Shown: positions 43,714 to 52,628 of the stretch, piece by piece
Position numbering within the stretch: the stretch's first letter is position 1
Layout of the letters: each line of letters starts with the position of its first letter
Assembly (NCBI GenBank): GCA_946222995.1
Contig: CAMIOS010000016.1
Location: 1-56,295, forward strand
Source: an uncultured Enhydrobacter sp.
Lineage (GTDB): Bacteria; Pseudomonadota; Gammaproteobacteria; Pseudomonadales; Moraxellaceae
DNA: 56,295 bases
Direction: 5' to 3'
Notes under the pieces: generated by a model
The model's input: only the letters and a program-made list of their open reading frames with translations
Told to the model about the DNA's origin: nothing
The model's database searches: none
Made by a program: the position numbers and the translations under genes

Positions 43714-46008
43714 TTACCGCTTTTTTTGCTTAAAAACCTGTATCTGGTGACGAAGTTGCATAAATTTGGTGGTTAATAGGGGTTTTCCTTGTTTTATCTT
43801 ATCTTTCACATGGGTTTTCGGCGTTTCCCATTTTTTGTCGTGTTCCGCCATTTTAGCTATTTGCGGACGTTGGTATAAAAAATCAATGACGTCTTCGACT
43901 TGAGCCAGCCCATGCCCCTGCGGAATATGATATAGCGGATAGTCAATTAAGGTGGCATAAATCAATTGTGATAACGTCAGCGGGGGTAACTCGTTATTTT
44001 CTCGGAAAAATTTTCGCCTTGCTAAAATGGTTTGCGTGATAGCGTTTTCCACGTTGTCCACCGTCAAGCCCCAACCTGCATAAAATGGCAAGCCATAGCA
44101 AGTCACATTTTTATTTCTCAGCAACGCCTCAAACCCTGTCAGCGAGCTAATCGTATGCACGCTATCGACTGTATCCAGACATTGTGGCATGCGTATATCT
44201 AGCACCACTTGGTCGGCGTAAATCGCCATGTCGCTATCCGAGATTTTGCCCGTGCGTAAACCTGCCTGCACATCGGGATGCGGTTTATAAATAATAAAAG
44301 CGGTTGGATTGTATTGTCGAACCTGTTTTAATAAGCCCAAATTGCTCTTGATATCACTACCACAAAGCTGTACCGACATGTCATCTTCGACCTGCCCGAC
44401 AACAAGGATTTTTTCTTTACCCGCCGCCAAAGGTGGTAATATTAACGGTTTAGTATCACCAACATTGTATTTACTGACTTGTTGGTCTAACAGCCGCTGC
44501 TGTAAGGCGTTTACTCGCTCTATCTGTTCGACTTTTAAGTCGTTTTGATTAGCAAGTAGAGTTTCTAAATCGCTTGGGGCAGTGGCATTATAATAAATCC
44601 CCGAATGATCCACCACCACCGATAACGGCTCAATCAGGCTTGCCCCCAGTCCATTGGAGCGGATAAAACCATCTTCCATACACCAAATTTGTTGGTCAGA
44701 CAACTGGCGTTGTAGATGCTGTTTTTTGGCAAATCCCCACACTAAAATTTCGTTAAAATTGGCTAACTTAACTCTTTTAGTAAAAAATTCAGGTCTTTTG
44801 ATATTGGTGTTAGGTTTGGCTTTAAAGACCAGTTGTTTGCCACTACTGGCAAAAAACGCTTTGACAAACCCTGTTTTCCAACCGCTAAACTCATAGCCCA
44901 ACAGCGGACTGGGCGAGATATTTACCTTTTGTTTATAAGTTCGGTTGGTCACCAGCCAATCAATCGCACTATCGATGTCACACGCCTTGCCTGTGGCAGG
45001 ATTGGCATAGTGACTATATTGCAGATAACAGGCGTAAAATAAATCTGCCAGCGTGGCTTGGAGTAAACCGTTTTTTTGCCTAGCAATTTTACGGCGTTTT
45101 TGAGCCACCGCAAGGACATTTTGTGGTGCATGGCTATCATCAGTCAAGCCCCAGCCTGCATACCACGGCACGCCAAAGCAATGCACCGATTTACCGAGCC
45201 CATTTTTTTGACACATAAGTGCCTCAAAGCCCATATGCGAGCTAACCGTATAAACTTCGTCCATTGGCTCTAGTAGTTCAATGGGATTGACATTGTCACG
45301 TATGACGTTGATATGACTGGGTAAATCTATTTCGGTCAAATACCCGACCTTGCCCGCAGGATGGGCTTTTATCCATAACTGGGCGTTCGGGTGATGGGCT
45401 TGGGCGGTTGCCAACATTTTGGCAAAGCTATCTTTGTCCGCCCCTGCCCCGTTAATGGATTGGTCGCCCGCCACTTGGTCGATGAGTAGAATATTTTTGA
45501 CCGTTTTTTGAATATTTAAACCCGTTAATGTACCTAATTTTGCCGTAGCGTTATATTTGGACAATCGCTCATGAAGGATACGCTGAATTAGGCGTTGGGC
45601 GGTAGCGAGTTGGTCGGAATTTAATTCATTCTTTGCAATTAACGACTCTAGATACGACGGATATTTGGCGTTAAAATAAATTCCAATCGGGTCAATCACC
45701 ATACTACAAGCATAACGACTATTTTTGCCACTGGTTAAAGAACGTAAAAAGCCGTCCTCTAACGTAAACATGGTTAAATCACGGCGTTGGGCAAACTGAC
45801 TGGCTCGACGGTAGCTTTTTTTACGCCCCCAACCCAACATGATAGTATCTGGTTTGATTTTTGAAATAATGGGGAAAATTCGTTCAATTTTAATATCAGT
45901 TTCGGAAGTTTTAGCCGAGTTGTTGGCAAGGTACGACTGCAAAAATGCGGGTAATAACGCATTGTTTTTGATTAACCCAGAGCCAAATACGCCAAAAATT
46001 TGTGCCAT
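43714..46008 (-). CDS. kpsC: Capsule beta-Kdo transferase KpsC-like (two modules)
   Basis: A 764-residue protein with two Capsule_synth modules, the hallmark of KpsC. Each has an FTLEDGFLRS / CMEDGFIRSNG box, a KAHPAG / YKPHPDV box, a VHTISSLTGFEAL-like box and a CxGxPFYAGWGLT box. It extends the Kdo linker on phosphatidylglycerol with alternating linkages. It is somewhat longer than the classical protein of ~675 residues. It pairs with kpsS downstream. AGGGA lies upstream of ATG 46008. Confidence 0.88.
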   Translation of the reverse strand: MAQIFGVFGSGLIKNNALLPAFLQSYLANNSAKTSETDIKIERIFPIISKIKPDTIMLGWGRKKSYRRASQFAQRRDLTMFTLEDGFLRSLTSGKNSRYACSMVIDPIGIYFNAKYPSYLESLIAKNELNSDQLATAQRLIQRILHERLSKYNATAKLGTLTGLNIQKTVKNILLIDQVAGDQSINGAGADKDSFAKMLATAQAHHPNAQLWIKAHPAGKVGYLTEIDLPSHINVIRDNVNPIELLEPMDEVYTVSSHMGFEALMCQKNGLGKSVHCFGVPWYAGWGLTDDSHAPQNVLAVAQKRRKIARQKNGLLQATLADLFYACYLQYSHYANPATGKACDIDSAIDWLVTNRTYKQKVNISPSPLLGYEFSGWKTGFVKAFFASSGKQLVFKAKPNTNIKRPEFFTKRVKLANFNEILVWGFAKKQHLQRQLSDQQIWCMEDGFIRSNGLGASLIEPLSVVVDHSGIYYNATAPSDLETLLANQNDLKVEQIERVNALQQRLLDQQVSKYNVGDTKPLILPPLAAGKEKILVVGQVEDDMSVQLCGSDIKSNLGLLKQVRQYNPTAFIIYKPHPDVQAGLRTGKISDSDMAIYADQVVLDIRMPQCLDTVDSVHTISSLTGFEALLRNKNVTCYGLPFYAGWGLTVDNVENAITQTILARRKFFRENNELPPLTLSQLIYATLIDYPLYHIPQGHGLAQVEDVIDFLYQRPQIAKMAEHDKKWETPKTHVKDKIKQGKPLLTTKFMQLRHQIQVFKQKKR

Positions 46009-46023
46009 TTTTTTCCCTAAAAG

Positions 46024-46368
46024 CTAAGCTTTCTTAACAACGGAAGATTTTAGCTTCATCGAACCAAAGCCCTCAATTTTACAGGCGATATCATGGTCAT
46101 CGAGTGCATCCTGTAGCAATCGAATTGATTTGACTTTTGTGCCAACTTTAATGGGTGTACTTGAGCCTTTGACTTTTAAATCTTTAATAACCGTGACGCT
46201 ATCGCCATCTTGTAGCACATTACCTACCGCATCCTTGATCAGTTGACTCGCACTGTCGTCGGCTTGTACAACGGCTTGCCATTCGTGACTACACATAGGA
46301 CAAATTAGCAAATCGCCGTCTTGATAAGTGTAATTTTCATTACATTTAGGGCAAGCAGGTAAGGTCAT
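46024..46368 (-). CDS. yjdM: Zinc-ribbon protein YjdM (PhnA family)
   Basis: A 114-residue protein. The N-terminal zinc ribbon is CPKCNENYTYQDGDLLICPMC, and the C-terminal domain has GDSVTVIKDLKVKG and KSIRL. It matches YjdM/PhnA in length and sequence. ATG 46368 gives the family's MTLPACP start; the open frame extends to 46461 without support. Its function is unclear despite the old phosphonate name. It lies 15 nt upstream of kpsC. Confidence 0.88.
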   Translation of the reverse strand: MTLPACPKCNENYTYQDGDLLICPMCSHEWQAVVQADDSASQLIKDAVGNVLQDGDSVTVIKDLKVKGSSTPIKVGTKVKSIRLLQDALDDHDIACKIEGFGSMKLKSSVVKKA

Positions 46369-46601
46369 AAAATTTCTACTTTTTTGAATAGGTGAGCTTA
46401 TATAAGCGATAAATGCTGTGGTATTGTACGCTATTTTTCGTTCAAAACATAGGTAACCCATTCTACCTAATTGCTTCTACCTAATTGGGGTTATAGTAAG
46501 CCAATTGCCAAATGACTGTGTATCAACAAACCTAATATTGAAACTCACTAAACTTTGTGCAAAACTGAGCCATACAACGAAAACCAAGTATCGAGTAAAC
46601 T

Positions 46602-47309
46602 ATGACTAATTTTGTCCATTTTAATTTAACAGGTGTGGATGCCGAAAAATTTTTGCAAGGGCAACTCACCGCCAATGTCAGTAAACTAAATGACCAGTTT
46701 TTACCCACCGCGATTAGTAACCTTAAAGGACGCGTGGATTTTGGGCTATGGATAAAAAAAGTGGGTGAGCAAAGTTTTAATATTGTTATCGCACAAGATT
46801 TGGCAGATCGCTTTGCCAAACATATCAAAAAATATGGGGCATTTTCCAAAATGACTTTATCTGATGCCGAGCCGATTTTTACCGTTGTTGAAAATGGCAA
46901 GCCGACTTTTTCTCAATCAGCCGAAAAAAATGATGCCAATTGGGAAAAGCTCAGCATTGAACAAGGCAATTATTGGATTACCACAGCGACCCAAGGGCTA
47001 TTTCAACCGCAAGAACTCCGCCTACATCAGCGTGGGGGAGTGGATTATGATAAAGGCTGTTATTTAGGACAAGAGATTATCGCTCGGCTTTGGTTTAAAG
47101 CCAGTCCAAAAGCGTGGCTACACCATGTACATTTGAGCGCTGAAACCACATCAAATGATAAAATACAAATTATAAATCAACTACAAACCGACAGCGGTTT
47201 TGATGCGTTAGTAGTGGCGCGACCTGAAGATTTGCAACACCCAGGCATTGATTTGCTGGATTTACCGAGTGAATTACAACAGCCTGTAAGCCGTGCTAAC
47301 CATAGCTAA
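46602..47309 (+). CDS. ygfZ: Folate-binding Fe-S assembly protein YgfZ
   Basis: A 235-residue GcvT-related protein. The family signature KGCYLGQEIIAR is present, with YDKG before it, and the N-terminal VDAEKFLQGQLTANV matches. YgfZ uses tetrahydrofolate to help maintain or repair certain iron-sulfur enzymes such as MiaB. It is shorter than E. coli YgfZ (~326 residues), mainly at the C terminus. It is divergent from yjdM. Confidence 0.88.
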   Translation: MTNFVHFNLTGVDAEKFLQGQLTANVSKLNDQFLPTAISNLKGRVDFGLWIKKVGEQSFNIVIAQDLADRFAKHIKKYGAFSKMTLSDAEPIFTVVENGKPTFSQSAEKNDANWEKLSIEQGNYWITTATQGLFQPQELRLHQRGGVDYDKGCYLGQEIIARLWFKASPKAWLHHVHLSAETTSNDKIQIINQLQTDSGFDALVVARPEDLQHPGIDLLDLPSELQQPVSRANHS

Positions 47310-47494
47310 ACGAGGTTAATAAGTTACGCAATGGTTAGCACGATAATTGCAAATGGTTTACTCATTCGTTTTTCTCAATCAACTGACAAGATTTGTCATG
47401 CTTGCTTGAGAAGCGTTTTTATTGATATTGCCTTATTCGTCTTGTTAAAAAGTTGAGGGCAATGACAAGTATTAATAAACGGCTTGAGGTCGCT

Positions 47495-47749
47495 ATGCAG
47501 GCAAAACATTTGATTATTATTGCGGTTATCGGAATTTTAGGATTAATGGTATTTAACTTTATACTTAACTCACATACTGAGCAAGCGATAGAAGCTAATA
47601 AAAACGAAACACCCATCGCAACCACATCCAGCAATAATGGTACAATGGGCAACATCCCAAAAGCCACCATGGATAAGGCAACTAGCCAAATTAACCAAGC
47701 CAATGCCGATACCGCCAATAAAATGATAGAAGCCGAAAAAGCCCAATAA
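47495..47749 (+). CDS. Small single-pass membrane protein
   Basis: About 84 residues. One hydrophobic segment, HLIIIAVIGILGLMVFNFIL, lies near the N terminus, followed by a polar Asn/Thr/Ala-rich tail ending in helix TANKMIEAEKAQ. ATG 47495 has GAGG 5 nt upstream; an earlier in-frame ATG at 47462 is also possible. No family recognised. A strong terminator follows. Confidence 0.55.
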   Translation: MQAKHLIIIAVIGILGLMVFNFILNSHTEQAIEANKNETPIATTSSNNGTMGNIPKATMDKATSQINQANADTANKMIEAEKAQ

Positions 47750-47754
47750 GCTGA

Positions 47755-47788
47755 CAAAAAAAGGGTTGCTAACACAACCCTTTTTTTA
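47755..47788. terminator. Bidirectional terminator
   Basis: Stem AAAAAAAGGGTTG / CAACCCTTTTTTT with a short loop, between the small membrane-protein gene and the convergent alcohol dehydrogenase gene. Confidence 0.9.
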
Positions 47789-47806
47789 AACGTATTAATA
47801 AATGCA

Positions 47807-48985
47807 TTAAACGGCTCGTTGTAAAATACGCTTTGATACTGCTAAATCATTGGTTTTATGCTCGCCGAGCTTGACCATGCCATGCGCTTTAAGCTGATCT
47901 AAAATAGGTTCAATGGCAGTGTTATCTAATTCAACATCGGATAACCGCACAGGCAAGCCAAGTTCTCGAAAAAATGCTTCGGTTTTGGCAATCGCTTGCT
48001 CAATTTTGTCATCATCACTACCTTCAGTGATATTCCAAACGTTTTTGGCATATTGCAGTAGCTTGTCTTTTTTGCTGTCGGTGAGTTCTCGCATGACTGC
48101 CGGCAAGACAATCGTCAAAGTACGTGCATGGTCGATGCCATGCAATGAAGTCAATTCATGCCCAATCATATGGGTTGTCCAGTCCTGCGGCACACCAGTG
48201 CCAATCAGACCATTTAATGCCATCGTTGCTGTCCACATGATATTTTTACGAGTTTGCATATCAGTGGGTTTGGCTTTCACCGCTTTGCCTTCTTCAATCA
48301 AGATTTTCAGTAAGCTTTCACTAAAACTGTCTTGTACTTTGGCATTGACAGGGTAAGTCAAATATTGCTCCATCACATGCACAAAGGCATCGGCAATGCC
48401 ATTCATGACTTGGCGTTCGGGCAAGGTCAAGGTTTTGGCGGGGTCAAGAATTGAGAATTTCGGAAACGCTAATGGATTGCCAAAAGCGAGTTTGGCTTTG
48501 CGTTCGCTGTAGTTAATCACGCCGCCGCTATTCATCTCAGAGCCTGTGGCAGGGATGGTCAAAACTGTGCCAAGTGGCAGGGCTTGCTTAATGTCACTGG
48601 TGCGGATTTTTAAAGATTCCCACGCTTTCTCATGGTCTTTATCATCTTTAATAGTCGCTGTTAACGCAATAAATTTTGTACCGTCAAGCACCGAGCCACC
48701 ACCCACTGCCAGCAAAAAATCAATGCCTTTGTCATGTACCATATCTACCGCTTTCATCAGCGTGGTAAATTCAGGGTTGGGCTCAATGCCGCCAAATTCA
48801 TAAATCTCACGCTGTTTACCTTGTAAAGCGGTTTTGACTTCATCAAGTGTACCTGTTTTTTTGGCAGAACCACCACCGTAAGTGATGAGTACTTTAGCAG
48901 CGTCGGGCACCAGGTTATCAAGTTCTTTGATTTGTCCTTCGCCAAACACAATTTTGACAGGGTTATAATATTGAAAGTTATTCAT
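47807..48985 (-). CDS. yqhD: Iron-containing alcohol dehydrogenase, YqhD-like
   Basis: A 392-residue group III alcohol dehydrogenase, probably an NADPH-dependent aldehyde reductase. Nucleotide-binding motifs are YGGGSAKKTG and AVGGGSVLDGTKF. Metal ligands are visible in GIADAFVHVMEQY and in HMIGHELTSLHGIDHARTL. TIPATGSEMN fits YqhD. Length matches (387 in E. coli). It detoxifies short aldehydes. GGAG lies upstream of ATG 48985. Other iron ADHs are possible, but YqhD fits best. Confidence 0.88.
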   Translation of the reverse strand: MNNFQYYNPVKIVFGEGQIKELDNLVPDAAKVLITYGGGSAKKTGTLDEVKTALQGKQREIYEFGGIEPNPEFTTLMKAVDMVHDKGIDFLLAVGGGSVLDGTKFIALTATIKDDKDHEKAWESLKIRTSDIKQALPLGTVLTIPATGSEMNSGGVINYSERKAKLAFGNPLAFPKFSILDPAKTLTLPERQVMNGIADAFVHVMEQYLTYPVNAKVQDSFSESLLKILIEEGKAVKAKPTDMQTRKNIMWTATMALNGLIGTGVPQDWTTHMIGHELTSLHGIDHARTLTIVLPAVMRELTDSKKDKLLQYAKNVWNITEGSDDDKIEQAIAKTEAFFRELGLPVRLSDVELDNTAIEPILDQLKAHGMVKLGEHKTNDLAVSKRILQRAV

Positions 48986-49011
48986 AATTGCTCCTATTGC
49001 ATTGAGAATAT

Positions 49012-51333
49012 TTAGTCTTGTTTAGCGCGGTTGGTTTTGGGTTTTGGCGCACGTTTCATAGATTTCGCATCGCCGACTGGCGATTGTGGCATAGATGTTT
49101 GAGCCGTTTTTACCTTCCTACCTCGCGTATTAAATGAGGATTTTTCCAATTGTTCAATCAAGTCAAAATCAATTTGCTGGGTATCCATATTGACCGCGGC
49201 CACCTTGACCCGCAGTTTATCCCCAAGCCCAAAGACTATGCCTGATTTTTCCCCAAATAGCTGTTGGGCTTTTTCATCATAGATAAAGTAATCTTGTCCC
49301 AAATGCGAAATATGAATCAACCCATCAATGAGCACCTCGGTCAGCGTAACAAAGAGACCAAAATTGGTGACGGTCGTGACCACCGCATCAAATTCTTCGC
49401 CAATATGGTCACGCATATGATGGGCTTTAAACCATTGCTCGACAAAGCGACTGGCTTCGTCGGCTCGACGTTCGGTCATCGAAGTTTGCTCGCCTGCCTC
49501 TTCAAGCGACCAATCGGATACAGGGGCTTTTTTGCCTGTGACTTTGGCTTTAATCGCTCGATGGAGCATCAAATCAGGGTAACGGCGTATCGGCGAGGTA
49601 AAATGGCTGTATTCGTCATATGCCAAGCCAAAGTGTCCGATATTGGTCGGTGAATAGTTGGCTTGTTGCATTGAGCGAAGCAGGACACTATGGATACTTA
49701 CTGCATCGGGACGATCACGAGTCGCCTCGATAATGCGTTGATAATCGGCTTGGGTGGGATTTTCTTCAGGGAATGACAGCCCAAAATGTTTAACAAACTC
49801 ACTGACCCTTGCCGCACGTTCCGCTTCTGGCGTGTCATGGTTACGATACAACACCGGCAATTCATTTTTCAGCGAAAAATCTGCCGCACAGGTATTGGCA
49901 AGCAGCATCATCTCTTCAATGAGCTTGTGCGAGTCGCCTCGCGTACGCGGGATAATTTCGCTAATTTTGCCCATTTCATCAAATTTAATATAAGTTTCGA
50001 TGGTTTCAAATTCCATCGCATGGCGCTCGTCACGACGTTGTAATAACACATGATATAAGTCATACAGCACGTCAATGGATTTTTTAACCGCTTTATTTTG
50101 GGTGATCGTAAGCGGTACTTCAGCTTTGGGTTCTTCGCCTTTGGCAGTTGCAAAATAATCATTGACTTGGTTATACGTTAAGCGAGCTTGCGAGTGCATG
50201 ACACTGGGGTAAAACGTATAGCCCGTCACCTTGCCCGCCTTTGATAAGTTAATATCGGCAACCATACACAAGCGATCAACGTTTGGATTAAGTGAGCATA
50301 ATCCATTTGACAGTTTTTCAGGCAACATCGGCACGACAAAATGCGGAAAATAGACGGAGGTACCACGTTCATAGGCTTCTTGGTCTAATACCGAATTGGC
50401 GGTCACATAGTGGCTGACATCGGCAATCGCCACCACCAAACGATAGCCCCCGCCACGGCGTTTTTCGGCATACACCGCATCGTCAAAATCCCGTGAATCT
50501 TCGCCATCAATCGTCACCAATGGCAATGCGCGTAAATCTGTCCGCCCTGCGATGTCTGTTTCGGTGGGCTCGTAATAAGCGTCCACTTGTTGCATGACTT
50601 GTTTGCTAAATTCATGCGGAATGTCATAGTTTAAAAGTGTCGTTTTGATAATCAGCTCACGCTCGTTATCATCAACCAGACTTTCGGTGATTTTCCCTGT
50701 GGCAAATTCATGCTGCGTTGGATAGTCAATTATCGCCACTTTGACAGGGTCACCGAGTTTGACACCCATGGTTTGTACATTTTCGTCCGTCACGGTAATA
50801 GGCTGGTGACTGTTTGGGCTAATCAATTCGACAAAATAGCCATCATCATCTTGTTCAAGTTTGCCGATATACTGTGCTTGGGCATGGCTGATAACCTCAA
50901 GCACGCGCCCCATCATACGTCCGCGATTATCAGTATTGGTCGCCACCGCTTTGACCTTATCGCCATGAAATACCCAGCGCATTTCGACTTCATTTAAAAA
51001 TAAATCAGGCATATCCTCGAGTACCACAAAACCAAAACCTTTGGCATGGGCAGCCACCGTACCAATGACGGCGTCTTTTTCGGATAAGGGGCGATAGATA
51101 AAGGGGTTACCGCCATCCACATCACGACTCACTTGCCCATCCCGTAGCATGGCTTTTAGGCGATTACCAAGGGCTTCGTATTGCTCATCATCTAGGTCAA
51201 AATGCATTGCAAGCTCATGTTGGGTCGCTTCACCTTTTTCGATAAGGGTCTGCAAAATTAGTACACGACTAGGGATGGGATTATTGTAATTAGCCGCTTC
51301 TTGGGCTGCATTGGGGTCTTGCCAATTGTTCAT
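49012..51333 (-). CDS. rnr: Ribonuclease R
   Basis: A 3'-5' processive exoribonuclease able to degrade structured RNA, ~773 residues. An N-terminal winged helix (NPIPSRVLILQTL) and cold-shock domains are followed by the RNB catalytic core with DGEDSRDFDDAVYAE, whose Asp residues bind Mg. The S1 domain (GEEFDAVVTTVTNFGLFVTL) and a basic Lys/Arg tail end the protein. ATG 51333 is chosen because MNNWQDPN...NPIPSR matches the family N terminus; an in-frame ATG at 51372 is upstream. Confidence 0.95.
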   Translation of the reverse strand: MNNWQDPNAAQEAANYNNPIPSRVLILQTLIEKGEATQHELAMHFDLDDEQYEALGNRLKAMLRDGQVSRDVDGGNPFIYRPLSEKDAVIGTVAAHAKGFGFVVLEDMPDLFLNEVEMRWVFHGDKVKAVATNTDNRGRMMGRVLEVISHAQAQYIGKLEQDDDGYFVELISPNSHQPITVTDENVQTMGVKLGDPVKVAIIDYPTQHEFATGKITESLVDDNERELIIKTTLLNYDIPHEFSKQVMQQVDAYYEPTETDIAGRTDLRALPLVTIDGEDSRDFDDAVYAEKRRGGGYRLVVAIADVSHYVTANSVLDQEAYERGTSVYFPHFVVPMLPEKLSNGLCSLNPNVDRLCMVADINLSKAGKVTGYTFYPSVMHSQARLTYNQVNDYFATAKGEEPKAEVPLTITQNKAVKKSIDVLYDLYHVLLQRRDERHAMEFETIETYIKFDEMGKISEIIPRTRGDSHKLIEEMMLLANTCAADFSLKNELPVLYRNHDTPEAERAARVSEFVKHFGLSFPEENPTQADYQRIIEATRDRPDAVSIHSVLLRSMQQANYSPTNIGHFGLAYDEYSHFTSPIRRYPDLMLHRAIKAKVTGKKAPVSDWSLEEAGEQTSMTERRADEASRFVEQWFKAHHMRDHIGEEFDAVVTTVTNFGLFVTLTEVLIDGLIHISHLGQDYFIYDEKAQQLFGEKSGIVFGLGDKLRVKVAAVNMDTQQIDFDLIEQLEKSSFNTRGRKVKTAQTSMPQSPVGDAKSMKRAPKPKTNRAKQD

Positions 51334-51507
51334 AAAATTTGATTCTTTTAATTTTCTTTGTGGGTCATTCAATTATTTTATAAAGCTAAAATATAAAATC
51401 ATTATGTATCGCTAACGATTTTAAGGTGTCACCATATAATCGGATAAGCGTAATCGTATAAGCAGTACTATAGCATAATGGGGGCAAACAATCTGTTTAT
51501 CAATGAA

Positions 51508-51543
51508 AAACAAAAACCCAATACGCTATAGGTATTGGGTTAT
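51508..51543 (-). terminator. Terminator of CsbD-like gene
   Basis: A perfect stem AACCCAATAC / GTATTGGGTT with a 7-nt loop. On the minus strand it is followed by a T-run. Confidence 0.85.
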
Positions 51544-51578
51544 TAGTGACTTAAGTTTGACGAATGAAACAAAAAGCA

Positions 51579-51803
51579 TTAAGCCTTATGTTGGTCGATT
51601 TTATCGTCAAATTTATCGATCCATTCATTGACTTCACGGGCAATGGCTTCTTTGGCATGACCATAACGTTCATGGATTTTACCGACAAGGCTGTCAGTTT
51701 TGCCATCAAGTTTGGTCACATCATCATCGGTCAATTCACCCCATTGTTGTTTAACTTCGCCTTTTAATTGATCCCATTTGCCTAATAATTTATCGTCATT
51801 CAT
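51579..51803 (-). CDS. CsbD-family stress protein
   Basis: A 74-residue protein. KLLGKWDQLKGEVKQQWGELTDDDVTKLDG is the CsbD signature. It is small, hydrophilic and helical, as in proteins induced by general stress; the molecular function is unknown. ATG 51803 with AAGGAA upstream is chosen over the open-frame start at 51827. Confidence 0.88.
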   Translation of the reverse strand: MNDDKLLGKWDQLKGEVKQQWGELTDDDVTKLDGKTDSLVGKIHERYGHAKEAIAREVNEWIDKFDDKIDQHKA

Positions 51804-51885
51804 GGTATGTTCCTTGTGTATAATCATTTGTGGTAAATTTAGTTTGCCATAGTTTTGGCAGATAGCTTGTAAAAATTTGTTGTGT

Positions 51886-52143
51886 TTATTTGTGCCAAAT
51901 TTGTTTGTATTTTAACTCAAGCTGTTCAGGGGTTTCAACTCGCGTTTCATCTTTGATAATGCAATCAATTGGACAAACTTTATCACAGGTTGGCTCATCA
52001 TAAAATCCGACACATTCGGTACATAGGTCAGGATTGATGACATAGGTTTTTTGAACTTTGTTGTCGTAGCTGATGGCTTCATTGGGACATTCGGGCTCGC
52101 AAATATCGCAATTGATGCAATCGGAAGTGATTTTAAGTGCCAT
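51886..52143 (-). CDS. yfhL: YfhL-like 2[4Fe-4S] ferredoxin
   Basis: An 85-residue ferredoxin. The first cluster motif is CINCDICEPECP, and the second begins CTECVGFYDEPTCDKVCPIDC, with the insert between Cys 2 and Cys 3 typical of the YfhL/Allochromatium type. It ends with a charged C-terminal helix. It may serve as electron donor; YfhL is linked to tRNA hydroxylation with TrhP (YegQ), and a TrhP gene lies just upstream at 52629-54089. Confidence 0.85.
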   Translation of the reverse strand: MALKITSDCINCDICEPECPNEAISYDNKVQKTYVINPDLCTECVGFYDEPTCDKVCPIDCIIKDETRVETPEQLELKYKQIWHK

Positions 52144-52171
52144 ACTTTTTTCTATAAAATAGTGTGTTAAA

Positions 52172-52597
52172 TTAACGTTTTATCGTTGATAATGCTGTAA
52201 ATTTCCAACTATCGTCATGTTTCATCCACAGCTCTTGCATGACGTTGGCGTGTTGTGCATTTTTAAAATACAAAGTCACCATGCACTCGTTCGGGGTAAA
52301 AAAGTGATAGCGCGTACGGTTAGGCACGAGTGGATTTTCAATCCAATCTTCAGCTTGCCATAGCTTTTGTAAAAGCGCCTGCCACTCGGCTTTGTCGCTG
52401 CTTTCTTTACCATTGATACAACGAAAATCCGGCGACAATAATGGCGCTATGGCGTTAAAGTCTTGAGCAAGATAGGCATTTATCCACACGTTGCGTTGCC
52501 GATCCAAGCTTTTTTGCAACATGTTAAGACTGACCTCATCAACAATCGTGGATAACACTTCAACTTTATTGTCTTTTAGGCTAGCGGCAATGGTCAT
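52172..52597 (-). CDS. NTF2-like (SnoaL/DUF4440-type) protein
   Basis: A 141-residue protein with an NTF2-like cone fold suggested by LDRQRNVWINAYLAQDFNAIAPLLSPDFRCING, a W-rich middle and a C-terminal strand pair. No catalytic residues can be assigned. It lies between the ferredoxin and trhP on the same strand with gaps of about 30 nt, so all three may be one operon. Confidence 0.65.
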   Translation of the reverse strand: MTIAASLKDNKVEVLSTIVDEVSLNMLQKSLDRQRNVWINAYLAQDFNAIAPLLSPDFRCINGKESSDKAEWQALLQKLWQAEDWIENPLVPNRTRYHFFTPNECMVTLYFKNAQHANVMQELWMKHDDSWKFTALSTIKR

Positions 52598-52628
52598 CGC
52601 CCATCCTTAGCGTGGATGATACGGCATA

